This document shows, piece after piece, positions 43,603 to 52,581 of a DNA stretch of 64,000 nt. Both the position numbers and the translations under genes were made by a program. Position 1 is the stretch's first letter. The number at the start of each line of letters is the position of its first letter. The DNA is taken from contig JAKFWC010000024.1 of NCBI GenBank assembly GCA_021732975.1, positions 373,634-437,633 of the forward strand, in the 5' to 3' direction. Source of the DNA: Planctomycetaceae bacterium. GTDB lineage: Bacteria > Planctomycetota > Planctomycetia > Planctomycetales > Planctomycetaceae. The notes under the pieces were generated by a model that did not search any database, was not told the origin of the DNA, and worked only from the letters and a program-made list of their open reading frames with translations.

Positions 43603-44279
43603 GAATCCGCAAGGAGTGCGTCCGCGATTTCGGACCATTTTTCAAAACGACGAAAGCCGAGGCCTTCGTCGGTCAGTACATCGGCGAGCCAACTGCGGGC
43701 GAAGAGATGGTTCGCAGTCACAATTCGGGCGGCGGCGGCATCGGGGCGACCGTCACCGGCGAAGGCGATTCGTTTGGTTCCGCGGGATTGCAGTTCGCGG
43801 ATGATGGCCGCCTTGTCGATGCCGAAGTGCTGCGAATACCACGGCACATCGCGCGGCGGCCACGTCATGCTGAGACCGGCTTCCGGCGTGTAGTTTCCCG
43901 GATTGGCGATGATGCGGACCTCATTGGCGATCGGTGCCAGAATGCGGTCGATGTACCACTGCGACCCGGCGGACACGACGACGATATCCCAGCCGTGCTG
44001 TTTCAACTGACGGACACTTTCCAGCGTGCGTGGATCGAGTTGCGTCTTCGGTAGCAGCTTTTCGAGAACCGCGAGATCGCGCGGCGCGTGTTGAAAGATG
44101 CCGTGCAGCGCTTCGACGTGCGTCAACCGCCCGGCCACGCACTCGCCCCAATAATCGGGCATCGTATCGGTGGGGACGACCTCCAGAATGACATCGAAGA
44201 AATCGACGGCGGTCATCGTGCCATCGAAATCGGTAACGAGCACGTTGGACTGCAAACAGGATAAGACATCGGTCGACAC
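43599..44279 (-). CDS. HAD-superfamily phosphatase, MtnX-like
   Basis: A 226-residue cytosolic phosphatase of subfamily IB. Catalytic motif I DFDGT at 17-21 (nucleophile Asp17), motif II Ser in VVSAGSQWYIDRIL near 100-113, and motif IV GDGRPD near 173-178. The closest family match is MtnX (2-hydroxy-3-keto-5-methylthiopentenyl-1-phosphate phosphatase) of methionine salvage, or phosphoserine-phosphatase-like enzymes. No methionine salvage gene is adjacent, so the substrate is left open. The stop codon lies within repeat sequence. Confidence 0.82.
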   Translation of the reverse strand: MSTDVLSCLQSNVLVTDFDGTMTAVDFFDVILEVVPTDTMPDYWGECVAGRLTHVEALHGIFQHAPRDLAVLEKLLPKTQLDPRTLESVRQLKQHGWDIVVVSAGSQWYIDRILAPIANEVRIIANPGNYTPEAGLSMTWPPRDVPWYSQHFGIDKAAIIRELQSRGTKRIAFAGDGRPDAAAARIVTANHLFARSWLADVLTDEGLGFRRFEKWSEIADALLADS

Positions 44280-44320
44280 GGGGTTCTCTTTGGAAGGAGG
44301 GTGGCCACTCGGTGAGATCA

Positions 44321-44344
44321 GCGCGGGGCGCGAAACCGCTAGCG
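44321..44344 (-). repeat. Dispersed 3'-end motif, family E copy 4
   Basis: Reverse-strand CGCTAGCGGTTTCGCGCCCC then GCGC, ending one base from the stop codon of the SDR gene. Confidence 0.7.
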
Positions 44345-44345
44345 C

Positions 44346-45092
44346 TTAACCGCGACCGATGTAGGCTTGGTCGCGCGGGAGGACGATGGCTTCGAGAAAG
44401 TTGACATCGGGTGGCAACGTCAACATGGCGAGGGCGGCCTGGGCGATGGATTCAATCGACATCATCGGCTCGTCATCGCTCCGCAGTCCCGATTCCGTGC
44501 GACGTTCGACCAGCACGTTGCCGGGATGGAGGCAACTACAGACGATGCCAAACGGTCGGGCATCAAGGGCAATCGCCTGCGTCAAACCCCACACGCCGAA
44601 CTTCGCGGCGGCATACGGCGTGGCGTTCTCTCGCGGTCGTTGAGCCGAAATCGACCCGATGTTCAAAATGCGGCCGCGATGTTGCGGTTTCATCATCCGA
44701 AACGCGGCCCGGCTGCACAAAAACGTACCCGTGAGACAAGCGCCGATCACATTGTTCCACGCTGTCAGCGTCACTTCATCCAGCGGACCACCATCGAACG
44801 CTCCGGCATTGTTGACGAGGATGTCGAGCTTGCCAAACCGCTGCTGTACCGCGGCGAAAAGTGCGTCGACATCGGCTTCGATACTGACATCCGCCGGTTG
44901 CACAAGCACATCGGCACCGACTACCCGCACTTCCGCTGCGACCGATTCGAGTTTCTCGCGGCGTCGTCCCGAGAGGACCAGTTTGCAACCTTCCTGAGCC
45001 AACGCGAGGGCAATACCACGGCCGATGCCCTGGCCCGCGCCGGTGATGACCGCGACCTGGCCATCGAGTCGTTTGGTCATGATGTCTTTCAT
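44346..45092 (-). CDS. Short-chain dehydrogenase/reductase
   Basis: A 248-residue classical SDR, NAD(P)H dependent. Cofactor motif GAGQGIG at 18-24, NNAG near 94-97, catalytic Ser in IGSISAQ near 145-151, and YAAAK near 160-164 with the Tyr-Lys pair. It is closest in style to 3-oxoacyl-ACP reductase-like SDRs, but without the neighbours of a fatty-acid cluster the substrate is unknown. Two starts are possible: the ATG at 45092 or the ATG at 45080 (MTKRLDGQ); neither has a strong ribosome binding site. Confidence 0.88.
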   Translation of the reverse strand: MKDIMTKRLDGQVAVITGAGQGIGRGIALALAQEGCKLVLSGRRREKLESVAAEVRVVGADVLVQPADVSIEADVDALFAAVQQRFGKLDILVNNAGAFDGGPLDEVTLTAWNNVIGACLTGTFLCSRAAFRMMKPQHRGRILNIGSISAQRPRENATPYAAAKFGVWGLTQAIALDARPFGIVCSCLHPGNVLVERRTESGLRSDDEPMMSIESIAQAALAMLTLPPDVNFLEAIVLPRDQAYIGRG

Positions 45093-45133
45093 TTGAAATT
45101 CGTGAGAAGTTGATGATCACGGGGTGATGTTGG

Positions 45134-45156
45134 CACGGGGCGCGAAGCCACAAGCA
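45134..45156 (-). repeat. Dispersed 3'-end motif, family E copy 5
   Basis: Reverse-strand CTTGTGGCTTCGCGCCCCG, 24 bases beyond the glnE stop codon. It is the most diverged of the five copies. Confidence 0.55.
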
Positions 45157-45180
45157 GTGTGGGTGGCCGGGAGACTGATG

Positions 45181-48100
45181 CTAAGATGGTGGTTGTGGTG
45201 TTGGGAACTCGGAGGCGTGCGGAGCGTAGCGACGGGCGAGATCGACCACGGCTTGCGAATGACATTCCAAATCCTGCAGCAACTGCGAGACATCGGCCCC
45301 GTAGTTGAGTCGACGGGCTAAGAATTCGAACTCTTCGCTGCGGAGCTCGGGTACCGTCAGATCCCGCGCGTCGCCCCGGACCATGCGCAGGGCGTCAATC
45401 AAGCGTCGCAGGAACATGACCGCTTCCAGCAGCCGCTGCAGATCGTCATCTGAAAAGATACCGGCGGCGGCCAATGCCCGTGCGGCGGCGCGGGTGTTCG
45501 GATGTCGCAACTCGGGTGACAGATGCCCGTGCGTAATCTGCAGAGCCTGGACGAGATATTCCACATCGACCAACCCCCCGGGGCTGAGCTTGGCATGGAA
45601 TGTCCCTGGTTGCACCAGTTTTCGCAACTGCTGCTCACGCATGGCTCGCACGGCCGCGAAATCGAAAGGCGTACCGGTGTAGAGCAGGCGATCGCGCACC
45701 GCCGCCAGCTTCGCGCCAAAGGCGACATCACCGGCCAAGGGTCGCAACTTGACGAGGGCTTGCCGTTCATACGGCCACGCCGGTCCGTCAACATTGAAAT
45801 ACTGCTCGAATGCCGCGAGCGTGACGGCGAGTTGTCCCGCGCGGCCGTACGGCCGCAGCCGCAAATCGATGTGAAAAATCCCTTCCCGTCGTGCGCGGAT
45901 CGAATTCGTGAAACGTTCCACCAGACGTTGAAAGAAGGACGCCGCATCGAGCGGTTGTCGCCCGTGTGTCGCCCCTTCATCTTCGTAGATGAACATCATT
46001 TCGATATCGGAAGCGAAGCCCATTTCACGACCGCCGCACTTGCCGAGCACCACGGCCGACCATGCCATGGGTTCGCCATTTTCTCGACACGGCCGACCAT
46101 GCTTCGCGACGAGATCTTTCCAGGCCATGTCGAGCGCCACGGTCACTACCGTCTCGGCGATATCGCCAAGTTCGCCCGAGAACTGACCGAACGCCGGAAT
46201 GCGTCCCAGAATGTGCCGCATGTCCACGCGGAACATTTCGCGGTCTTTGAACTCATTGAGGCGTTGCACTCGATCCGCAGCGGTCGGCGCTTCCTGCAAC
46301 AACGCCGACAATTCTTCCTGAAGCTGCACGGCCGATTTGGCATCCTGCAAGACATCCAGATTTTTGAGCAGTGGGAAAATGTTGGCCGACTGCAGACGGA
46401 GAAAATCGTCCCACAGGAAATCGCTGATGCCGAGCAATTGGGCGAGGGCATCAAGGACATCGGGACGTTCGAGAGAAGCCAGTGCTTCCGTCCAGTTCTC
46501 CTGCAAAAACAAGTCGCGGAGAAACGTCCGGAAGTGCAACAGTGCGGCTTCCGGATTGGGGGACTTCGGCAGCAAGTGCGTGAACTGTTTAATGAGCACG
46601 ACGGCCGCTTGGAGTTGCTGGATGCGGCGATCGTCGGTGAGCTTGCCGCCATGCTCGGCATCGGAGACCCACAACGTATCGCACACGCGCACACCCTCGC
46701 TGCGGATGTCCACAGCGTCGATGTTGATGCCGCTAAGCGCCAGCGCGTTTGCCAGTTCGTAGAGGAACCCGCTGGTATCCTCGCCACGAATCTGGAGCAC
46801 GGTGGCTTGCGATGACGTTTGATTGTCGACCTGCACTTCCACCGGCAGCATGGGCGATGACGCCGTGTCGCAGCCATCCAATGCGCCGGCAATGCGCTTG
46901 GCGAGTCGGCCCTGGGCATCGCCGTGCTGACCCGTGCGCGAGAGCAGCATCAACTCCATCAGGTCGGCTTCGTAGTTCAACCAGACTTCCGGCTCCGCGG
47001 TATCGAACGGCGGACGAACGGTGAAGACATCCACGAAATCGCGATGCGGGGCGGTCGGAGCCGAGGCTTTGTGACTGCGTCGCGTGGCTCCCGTGGGTTG
47101 CCAGCGACGAGAGAGGTCCGGGTACTGGCCCGTGGTCACGACACCTTCAAGGATATCAAATCCGAAAACGAACAGCAGCCCGCAGATCATCGAGAGATCG
47201 CCGGGATGATCGATCCCTAAAACAGTGACCCGCCACGTGTTGTCTTTGGCGGCTTCGGCCACCACGCGCATGGGGCGTGACAGCGTGATTGGGCCAAACC
47301 ATTCGCGATGATGCGCCGAGTCAATCGGCGAAAACGTCGGCGGTGGACTCGGAGCCGACACCGGCGCGATCACTCCCGCGGCCGGTTCATGCGGCGTCAT
47401 GGGGACATCGCCGAGGTAGCGGTCAAAGATACGACGGATCTCGGCGGTGTGCAGATCGTAATGGGCCACGAAATCCGCACCGGTGGCATAATCGAGCCGC
47501 CGCGCGAGGTAACCGAGTTCGCGGGGATCGGTGGGGAGCTGATGCTCCTGTTTATTGTGCGCCAGTTGCAGCACGTGCTCGATCGTGCGGAGAAACATGT
47601 ACCCGCCCGTGAGTTGCCGGTACTCGTCCGCCTGGAGAAATCCGAAATCGGCGAGTCGTACGAGTCCATCCAATGTGTTCGGCGAACGGACCTGCGGATA
47701 GCGGCGACCGTGGACGAGTTGCAGGTACTGCGTGAGAAACTCGATGTCGCGGATCGAACCCGCTCCCGATTTCACTTCGCCCCATTCCCGACGTTTGCGG
47801 GCTAGTCCTTCCTCGATCTTGCGCTTGGCGGCGCGAACGGACTGCCGCACGTCTTCCACTGCGTGACCGAACAACAGCGGCTCGCATTCGTGCAACACCC
47901 GAGCACCGAGAGCCGCATCACCGGCGATGACGCGGGCTTTAAGCAACGCCTGATGTTCCCACAGTTGTCCCTGTTTCCGCAGATAATCGAGGAAGGACGA
48001 CGCCGAACTCACAAGTGGCCCCGAGCGTCCCCACGGTCGCAGCCGCATATCAACGCGATAGAGAAAGCCTTCGCCCGTCGCCGACTGCAACGCCCGAATC

Positions 48101-48867
48101 AATTGCTGTGCAACCGGCAACCAGGCTTCGGGCTGGTCCTCGGCGAGAAACACGAGATCAATGTCCGAACTGTAGTTGAGTTCTTCGCCGCCGAGTTTGC
48201 CCATCGCGAGAATGCAGAATCCCGGCGTCGTCGGCTTTCGATTCGGAGCGACATGGACGAGGCAGGCCTGCACGAGCGCATCGGCCAGCAACGACAACTG
48301 CACCGTCGCCGAACGCAGGTCCATCAGTCCGAAGCAATCGCACGCTCCGATGCGGAGAATTTCCCAACGTTGAAACCGCCGCAAGCCGTCAAGGATCTCG
48401 GCCGAACTGGTCGATGCACCACTGGCGATCACGGCGGCTTCAAAGAACTCCTCGCGGCTCTTCAAGTCGGCGAGCCACCGGTGCTGCGTGAGCTGATCGA
48501 GCAAGACCGGATTGCGGAGCAACGTTTCCGTGAGATATTGGCTGCGAACGAACAACTTCAGCAGGATCTCAATCGCGCGCGGCCGCGCCGCCAGATACTC
48601 GAGCAGCGGTCGCGATTGCGGCACCTGGGCGAAGAAGCGTTCGAAATTTCGCAACGCGGCATCCGGCGCGGGGGTGTCCCACAGACCGAGGACCAGTCGC
48701 GACAAGCTCTCTTTCACGAAATCCGGAAAGGGTGCTTCACCGGACAGCACCCGTAACCGTTTCCACGCCCCGGCCGCATCGGGAAAGCCGATATCCGACA
48801 ACAGGGCCACCGCGGTCGCCGTGGGCGTGTCGCTCTCGGTGAATAAATTCGAAACGCGGTCGTCCAT
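45181..48867 (-). CDS. glnE: GlnE: glutamine synthetase adenylyl transferase/removase with embedded ACT domains
   Basis: Controls glutamine synthetase by adding AMP to, and removing it from, a tyrosine. Two nucleotidyltransferase domains are present: the N-terminal one (deadenylylation) with GKLGGEELNYSSDID at 223-237, and the C-terminal one (adenylylation) with GKCGGREMGFASDIE at 942-956, where the second Asp of the usual DxD is Glu. The 1228 residues exceed the E. coli protein (946) by about 280. The excess lies at about 490-765 and contains two ACT-like units: TWRVTVLGIDHPGDLSMICGL near 544-564 and ATVLQIRGEDTSGFLYELAN near 688-707, followed by ALSGINIDAVDI and a VxDTLWVSDAEH strand. The second resembles the C-terminal ACT domains of GlnD. 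Adjacent genes are not nitrogen genes. AGGGGAGCAGG precedes the ATG. Confidence 0.93.
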   Translation of the reverse strand: MDDRVSNLFTESDTPTATAVALLSDIGFPDAAGAWKRLRVLSGEAPFPDFVKESLSRLVLGLWDTPAPDAALRNFERFFAQVPQSRPLLEYLAARPRAIEILLKLFVRSQYLTETLLRNPVLLDQLTQHRWLADLKSREEFFEAAVIASGASTSSAEILDGLRRFQRWEILRIGACDCFGLMDLRSATVQLSLLADALVQACLVHVAPNRKPTTPGFCILAMGKLGGEELNYSSDIDLVFLAEDQPEAWLPVAQQLIRALQSATGEGFLYRVDMRLRPWGRSGPLVSSASSFLDYLRKQGQLWEHQALLKARVIAGDAALGARVLHECEPLLFGHAVEDVRQSVRAAKRKIEEGLARKRREWGEVKSGAGSIRDIEFLTQYLQLVHGRRYPQVRSPNTLDGLVRLADFGFLQADEYRQLTGGYMFLRTIEHVLQLAHNKQEHQLPTDPRELGYLARRLDYATGADFVAHYDLHTAEIRRIFDRYLGDVPMTPHEPAAGVIAPVSAPSPPPTFSPIDSAHHREWFGPITLSRPMRVVAEAAKDNTWRVTVLGIDHPGDLSMICGLLFVFGFDILEGVVTTGQYPDLSRRWQPTGATRRSHKASAPTAPHRDFVDVFTVRPPFDTAEPEVWLNYEADLMELMLLSRTGQHGDAQGRLAKRIAGALDGCDTASSPMLPVEVQVDNQTSSQATVLQIRGEDTSGFLYELANALALSGINIDAVDIRSEGVRVCDTLWVSDAEHGGKLTDDRRIQQLQAAVVLIKQFTHLLPKSPNPEAALLHFRTFLRDLFLQENWTEALASLERPDVLDALAQLLGISDFLWDDFLRLQSANIFPLLKNLDVLQDAKSAVQLQEELSALLQEAPTAADRVQRLNEFKDREMFRVDMRHILGRIPAFGQFSGELGDIAETVVTVALDMAWKDLVAKHGRPCRENGEPMAWSAVVLGKCGGREMGFASDIEMMFIYEDEGATHGRQPLDAASFFQRLVERFTNSIRARREGIFHIDLRLRPYGRAGQLAVTLAAFEQYFNVDGPAWPYERQALVKLRPLAGDVAFGAKLAAVRDRLLYTGTPFDFAAVRAMREQQLRKLVQPGTFHAKLSPGGLVDVEYLVQALQITHGHLSPELRHPNTRAAARALAAAGIFSDDDLQRLLEAVMFLRRLIDALRMVRGDARDLTVPELRSEEFEFLARRLNYGADVSQLLQDLECHSQAVVDLARRYAPHASEFPTPQPPS

Positions 48868-48927
48868 CCTGCTCCCCTCGTTCTCAGGCGACGCATGAGA
48901 ACGGGCGTGGAATCTCCGATGTGCATT

Positions 48928-49227
48928 CTACCGATGCGGCGGTGAACCCGGCTGCATTCTTGCCGCAATCGCCCATGCGATTCCCAGAATGAGAGTGATC
49001 AGAATCGGGCTATAGTTCACGAGAAGATCTGCCAATAAGATGCGCTGCATTTCGATTTCCGTCACTTCCATTCCGAAATCGCTTGGGTCTGCTTCGTCCA
49101 CAAAGACCGATTGAGACGGTGCCGATTCGCGTTTCAGATGTAGCATCTGGGTTGTGCTCCAGACGTACAACACGCCCAGCCCAATCACCAAGAGCGCGAT
49201 TGCGAACGCTACCCCATAACGGAGCAT
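48928..49227 (-). CDS. Small two-helix membrane protein, unknown
   Basis: 99 residues: a transmembrane helix at about 3-24 (YGVAFAIALLVIGLGVLYVW), an acidic loop of about 45 residues, and a second helix at about 72-91 (YSPILITLILGIAWAIAA) with a basic tail. GGGAAG precedes the ATG. No family recognised. It lies 17 bases after the stop of the membrane-TPR gene on the same strand, so the two are probably cotranscribed and may act together. Confidence 0.7.
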   Translation of the reverse strand: MLRYGVAFAIALLVIGLGVLYVWSTTQMLHLKRESAPSQSVFVDEADPSDFGMEVTEIEMQRILLADLLVNYSPILITLILGIAWAIAARMQPGSPPHR

Positions 49228-49244
49228 GATTGGCTTCCCAAGAT

Positions 49245-52200
49245 TCAGGACTCTGGCGCGAACAAATCTGCGGGCTGCGGGATCCAGTCTGCGGGGGGTT
49301 CGGGATCGATTAATTCATCGGTCAGACAGAAGAGATAGACCCGCAGCAACGGCCGCATGGGGGAATCTGGCGCTCGTTGGATTGCCGCGCGGATGGCCGA
49401 AATGGCAGCCGGAGTGTTGCCCCGTTCCATTTCACAGAACGCGGTCGGCAGAAGGGCTTCCAATCCTTCGTACGGAATGCGTTGCAAGGCATGCTGTGTG
49501 GCGGTGAGGTGCGCCACAGGATACTGAAAGTCGCCCAGAAACACGGTGCTGGCCTGCGCGAGGGGTGTCGTCTCCAGCAACGATTCCAATCCCAGGCGGT
49601 CCATGTCGTGCGCGACGCGCTGCCAGGCTTTTACCGCCTCGTTGTAATCCCCACGACTCAATGCCGCGTAGCCCACACCATTGCGCCAGGTCCAGGTGGG
49701 AAACTGACCGGAGACGGCTTCTAATCGCGAGCTGGATTCATCGAGCGCGTCCCCTTCGCCCAATTCCGCCAACCACAGCGTGAGAAGCTGCCGGGCCACG
49801 GGATTCCGCTCCAGTTCGACAGCATCCTCCTGCAACATATCGACGGCCATTTGCAACGCGCCGCTCTGGTATGCGAAGGCGGCCACGGAAACGCGATCGG
49901 GCTCTTGTTCGCGCCGCCGGTTGACTTCCTTGGCAATCTTTTCGACAGCCCCTTCCAGACGCAGTTCCAGATCGAACAACGCCTCGCGATTCAACCTGAC
50001 CTCATCGGTTGCGTCCGGAGGCAATTGCGTCACTTTCAAGACCTGCTTCAACGCTGCCAGAGCCACATCGACTTGTCCCGCTTGTTGGTAAACGTCGACG
50101 AGAAATCCATACGCCTCCGGTGCATCGGGGCGCAATCGGACGGCTTGTTGCAAGGCCGCGATCGCTTCGTAGTAGCGCAACGAACGCGTCCATGGCACGC
50201 CGTTTCCCGACAAGATCATCGCTTCCAACTGCGATAACGCGAGATACGCCTCTCCCAGCGCGACATACGGTTCCGGCTGCAACGCATCTTCACGAATGCC
50301 GGCGCGGGCCGACCGAATCGCCAGATGAAAGCATCCGACCTGGAACGGCAGGGGGGCATTCCGGGCAAAACGCCCCAGCCGCAGAAAATGCTGCGCGAGC
50401 GCCGTCGATGGCGTCCGTTGTTCCCGCGGCAACGACACCAGTTGTTGCGTCCAGGCGGGCAACGTGGGGCGAAGCACGGGATCGTCGAGCGCTGGCGATT
50501 CCGGCCGAAACGCGGCCTGTACTGCGTTGAAGGCGTGATCGTTGGCGAATTGCAACGCCACAGGATCGCGCGGTTTCACCCACTGAAAGACGGCCGCCGT
50601 CGGCAGCAACGCCGACAGAGAAACGTCCGTCGTCGAGAGCATCGTCGGCAGACTCGAATAATCGCGCGGTACCAGCAAACGCACGATCACATGCGACAAC
50701 TCGTACTTCTCAATCGCTTCCCGTCGCAACTGCGGCTGGACGATGGCGTCTTCGCGAATCACGGCCGGGAGGAAGCCGCGGCGCATCTGTTCGTACCACG
50801 CGAGCAAGTTCGCATCGCCTTCGCCGGTGAACAGCGTAACGCGCCGATCGACGAGCGATTTCCGCCCGGCAGCGATCAGGAAATCGCCTTGGCGAACCGT
50901 GGTATGAAAACCGCGATCGTCCCGCGTGTGTATTCCCAACTCGCGATACGTCTGCAATTCGACAGCGAGCGCCCGCGACAACCCCACACCCGTGCGACGC
51001 CCGTCGGGACCATCAATGCGACCACTGACGATGGTCCACGCCAGTCCAAAGAAGGCGAACAACGTGACAGCACGGCCGCCACGCGAAAAGAAAATCTCCG
51101 CGGGAGCAACGGCATAAATCTGCCCGAACCGTTCGCGATACCATTCCTGTGCATGAATGCTGGCAAGGACCGCATTGATGAGGCTGGCGATGGAGAGATC
51201 GTGCAGCGCGGCAGCCCCCAAGGCATTCGCCCCCAGATACAGAAACAGATGCGACCACGAAACCCGCTTGCGATTGAGCAGCAGGCACAAGCCCGCAACG
51301 GCCATCAAGACCAGTCCGGCGACAAGGCGATGATTCCACTGTTCCCACACTAACGGCGACCACAGCGGATACCACACCAGATCGACTACCACGGGCCGCG
51401 GGTAGAGTTGCCGAAACGCGGGCAATTCCACGGCGTACTGCGTCCAGACGGCTCCCCATGTTCGCCAGGTGAATGGATGCAGCAACATCACCAACACGGA
51501 AATTAATCCCGGTGCCAATAATGTGCGTGCAGGAATGGATGCTCCTGCGGGAACTTCAATGCTCGGTCGATGAAACATTGCGCCTAGCAGATACGCGATG
51601 ACCATCGCACCACCGATCCAGGCTTGCGACGACATCTGCGCCCACAACCACAGCAGGGGGACGAGACACCACAGACTGCCAAACCGCCCGGTGTTCTCAC
51701 TGCGAATCAAGATCGACAACACGGCGGCGACACCCAGCAGGGTGATCGCCGCGGGAGCAAAATCGAAGCGATCATAAGCCACCAGCAGCGCGAGGGCCCC
51801 GCACACGGCGGTCCACCACGTACGGATCTCCGGGCGATGCGCGTGGACAATCAGGGCAAATGTGATCGCCGCCAGGAGCCCGGCACACAACGACAACCCG
51901 ATGCCCCCCCCGACGGAATTGACCCCCGCGGCGAGCAGGTCGAACAACCAACTCAGGTTGACCCACGTCCGATCCGCCGTGATGAGCGAGAACGGATCGA
52001 AGCCGGTCGGAAAGAAGCCGTTTACGGCGAGCCATTCTCCCGTCCGCACATGGACGAGTGGCAGGGCATCGTTGAGTTGCGCGCATCCCAGCAACACCGC
52101 GAGCGCCACCACGACCCAGCGGAGCACGAAGTCGCCGCGGATCGCTTCATCTTCGAGAATTTCCGGAGACAGCGGCTCCTCTTCCGGCAGCCCTTCGTCG

Positions 52201-52280
52201 GGGGGGACGGACAGGGAGACCTCGGGTGGCAGGTTCGGCGGAACGTCTTCGGGAGACGGGGCAGGGACAGGCTGATCCAC
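49245..52280 (-). CDS. Polytopic membrane protein with C-terminal TPR repeats
   Basis: A 1011-residue protein. The first 45 residues are Pro/Glu rich and cytosolic. About ten transmembrane helices follow between 50 and 430 (for example WVVVALAVLLGCAQL, SLWCLVPLLWLWAQMS, SVLVMLLHPFTW), arranged as in GT-C-type or polysaccharide-related membrane proteins. A soluble region follows (LVDRRVTLFTGEGDANLLAWYEQMRRG near 475-501). The last 400 residues contain tetratricopeptide-like helix pairs (EPYVALGEAYLALSQLEAM; YEAIAALQQAVRLRPDAPEAYGFLVDVYQQAGQ near 735-767). The function is unknown; no catalytic motif was found with confidence. It is the first gene of a likely two-gene unit with the 99-residue membrane protein. 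Confidence 0.75.
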   Translation of the reverse strand: MDQPVPAPSPEDVPPNLPPEVSLSVPPDEGLPEEEPLSPEILEDEAIRGDFVLRWVVVALAVLLGCAQLNDALPLVHVRTGEWLAVNGFFPTGFDPFSLITADRTWVNLSWLFDLLAAGVNSVGGGIGLSLCAGLLAAITFALIVHAHRPEIRTWWTAVCGALALLVAYDRFDFAPAAITLLGVAAVLSILIRSENTGRFGSLWCLVPLLWLWAQMSSQAWIGGAMVIAYLLGAMFHRPSIEVPAGASIPARTLLAPGLISVLVMLLHPFTWRTWGAVWTQYAVELPAFRQLYPRPVVVDLVWYPLWSPLVWEQWNHRLVAGLVLMAVAGLCLLLNRKRVSWSHLFLYLGANALGAAALHDLSIASLINAVLASIHAQEWYRERFGQIYAVAPAEIFFSRGGRAVTLFAFFGLAWTIVSGRIDGPDGRRTGVGLSRALAVELQTYRELGIHTRDDRGFHTTVRQGDFLIAAGRKSLVDRRVTLFTGEGDANLLAWYEQMRRGFLPAVIREDAIVQPQLRREAIEKYELSHVIVRLLVPRDYSSLPTMLSTTDVSLSALLPTAAVFQWVKPRDPVALQFANDHAFNAVQAAFRPESPALDDPVLRPTLPAWTQQLVSLPREQRTPSTALAQHFLRLGRFARNAPLPFQVGCFHLAIRSARAGIREDALQPEPYVALGEAYLALSQLEAMILSGNGVPWTRSLRYYEAIAALQQAVRLRPDAPEAYGFLVDVYQQAGQVDVALAALKQVLKVTQLPPDATDEVRLNREALFDLELRLEGAVEKIAKEVNRRREQEPDRVSVAAFAYQSGALQMAVDMLQEDAVELERNPVARQLLTLWLAELGEGDALDESSSRLEAVSGQFPTWTWRNGVGYAALSRGDYNEAVKAWQRVAHDMDRLGLESLLETTPLAQASTVFLGDFQYPVAHLTATQHALQRIPYEGLEALLPTAFCEMERGNTPAAISAIRAAIQRAPDSPMRPLLRVYLFCLTDELIDPEPPADWIPQPADLFAPES

Positions 52281-52425
52281 GGGACGGCTTTACTGAAGAA
52301 TATCGAAGAGATCGTGCCCTCGCACGTTCCTCCGATGCTAGAGACCCACCCGCGCCGGGGTCAAGGAAGCCAGCCTCGATCGAGTTATTTCCTGAGGTCA
52401 TCGATGCGACTGTGACAAATGGAGA

Positions 52426-52553
52426 GATTGGTAATTGGAAATTAGGACAATGAAAATTGCGAATTGATGAAGACGCAAAGGCGGCGTGGCCAAAGCCGCG
52501 GTTCCGCCTCTTTCAATTTGCAATTTTCATTTGTCATTTCCGAATTGCCAATC
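52426..52553. repeat. AT-rich nested inverted repeat
   Basis: Left arm 52426-52466 (GATTGGTAATTGGAAATTAG...) pairs imperfectly with right arm 52514-52553 (...ATTTCCGAATTGCCAATC). The inner part repeats GGCGG/CCGCC pairing. The element is clearly more AT rich than its neighbours. It fills most of the 301-base gap 52281-52581; the rest of that gap shows nothing. Confidence 0.7.
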
Positions 52554-52581
52554 ACCTTTGCACTGCTGAATTCACTCTTTT

